Positions 6,666 through 7,261 of a DNA stretch of 7,261 nucleotides are shown piece after piece (positions within the stretch are counted from its first letter, which is position 1; the number at the start of each line of letters is the position of its first letter). The position numbers and the translations under genes were made by a program. The DNA lies in contig CAJXTP010000151.1 of NCBI GenBank assembly GCA_913061335.1, forward strand, positions 1-7,261. Direction: 5' to 3'. The notes under the pieces were generated by a model that saw only the letters and a list, made by a program, of their open reading frames with translations, was not told where the DNA came from and did not search any database. Origin of the DNA: an uncultured Loktanella sp. GTDB taxonomy: Bacteria > Pseudomonadota > Alphaproteobacteria > Rhodobacterales > Rhodobacteraceae.

Positions 6666-7261
6666 TCACTCAAACCCAAAGACGCCGGGAAGACCCGAGA
6701 TGTCTTTGATTTCCGTATAGCCATAATATGGGTTCGCCGGTTCGTGACCACGGTTTACCCAAACCTTGGACTTGATGCCCATGTCATGCGCGGTCATCAG
6801 ATCATAACGGAATGAAGACGAGACATGGGTGATATCCTCTGGCCCGCAACCCAACACATCAAGCATATAGTCAAACCCGTTCATCTTCGGTTTGTAGCTG
6901 CCAGTGTCTTCGGCGGTGATGACTTTGAAAAAGGGCGCGCCAAGTTTTTCAACATTCGACATGATCTGACTATTCATCGCGTTAGACAGGATAACCAATG
7001 GGATGTGCTGTGCCATACGCATCAGACCTGCAGGCACATCCGCGTGCGGCCCCCACGTTGGCACTTCTTCATAGATGCGTTGCGCGTCCTCGGTGCGGAA
7101 GGGAACATTGTTGACTTTGCAAGTCCGCTCAAGCGCGCCTGCGACCACATCGGCATAGGGCTTCCAAGCGCCCAAAACTTCATTCAACCGATAGCCTGAA
7201 AAATTGCGAATAAACTGGTCCATCGCGTCATCCGAGAGTGTCTCGCCATAGATACGGCGGG
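6666..7261 (-). CDS. HAD-superfamily hydrolase annotated as haloacid dehalogenase type II, 5' end cut by window edge
   Basis: The reading frame is open to the right edge, giving 197 visible residues starting RRIYGETLSDDAMDQF. The ATG at 7223 is internal, because family similarity continues upstream of it. The N-terminal segment with the nucleophile Asp motif (DxYGT) lies outside the window. Visible HAD motifs, numbered from the first complete codon, are VILSNA with motif II Ser92, YKPK with motif III Lys123, and VSSSFRYD with motif IV Asp153, followed by VWVNRGHEP (166-174). Overall this matches the L-2-haloacid dehalogenase/type II subfamily. From memory of Pseudomonas L-DEX, however, the positions equivalent to Tyr157 and Asn177 are Phe129 and Phe150 here, so dehalogenation is doubtful. 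It is the upstream partner of the FAD oxidoreductase, 10 bases away, and the two are almost certainly cotranscribed. Physiological substrate unknown. Confidence 0.88.
   Translation of the reverse strand, partial: RRIYGETLSDDAMDQFIRNFSGYRLNEVLGAWKPYADVVAGALERTCKVNNVPFRTEDAQRIYEEVPTWGPHADVPAGLMRMAQHIPLVILSNAMNSQIMSNVEKLGAPFFKVITAEDTGSYKPKMNGFDYMLDVLGCGPEDITHVSSSFRYDLMTAHDMGIKSKVWVNRGHEPANPYYGYTEIKDISGLPGVFGFE

Noticed and set aside
6656..6751. N-terminal extension of the FAD oxidoreductase back to ATG 6751
   Set aside because: It would overlap the HAD gene by 86 bases, and the added residues resemble no known part of the family. GTG 6655 has a good ribosome site and gives the normal length.
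6666..7223. HAD hydrolase as a complete 185-residue gene starting at ATG 7223
   Set aside because: The open frame continues to the window edge with family-like residues, and the essential nucleophile motif would be missing from the short version. The gene is therefore cut by the edge, not naturally truncated.

Overview
The window looks like ordinary chromosomal DNA of an alphaproteobacterium, most likely a marine Rhodobacteraceae (Roseobacter-group) species. This is judged from the moderate GC content, the alphaproteobacterial flavour of every protein, and the tight gene packing. It is inference, since no rRNA or marker gene is present. All genes encode catabolic-type enzymes. I see no transposase, phage gene, tRNA, CRISPR array or other mobile-element signature.

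Layout. (1) Positions 1-1099, minus strand: a nearly complete ArgE-type M20 metallo-deacetylase that runs off the left edge. (2) Positions 1100-1345: a 246-base divergent intergenic region that should hold the promoters for both directions. It contains an imperfect dyad and three copies of a GCAAAC/GTTTGC word. (3) Positions 1346-5329, plus strand: a compact three-gene operon with gaps of 7 bases and then a 4-base overlap. It encodes an aldehyde dehydrogenase, a tartrate/D-malate-type beta-decarboxylating dehydrogenase, and a succinate-semialdehyde dehydrogenase of GabD type with a TTG start. (4) Positions 5330-5380: a 51-base convergent junction with two small hairpins. (5) Positions 5381-7261, minus strand: a second operon in which a type II HAD hydrolase (start outside the right edge) is followed after 10 bases by a PuuB/OrdL-like FAD-dependent amine oxidase with a GTG start.

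How they may work together (inference). The FAD enzyme would oxidise an amine or N-substituted amino acid to an aldehyde, and one or both aldehyde dehydrogenases would convert aldehydes to carboxylates. The GabD-type enzyme would deliver succinate to the TCA cycle. The beta-decarboxylating dehydrogenase would process a malate- or tartrate-like hydroxy acid, and the M20 enzyme would remove an N-acyl group. The combination suggests a pathway for a nitrogen-containing, perhaps N-acylated, compound, but the substrate cannot be read from the sequence. No transporter, transcription factor or aminotransferase is visible in the window. The most distinctive points are the unusual enzyme combination, the HAD protein that lacks residues expected of a true haloacid dehalogenase, and the repeat-bearing divergent control region.
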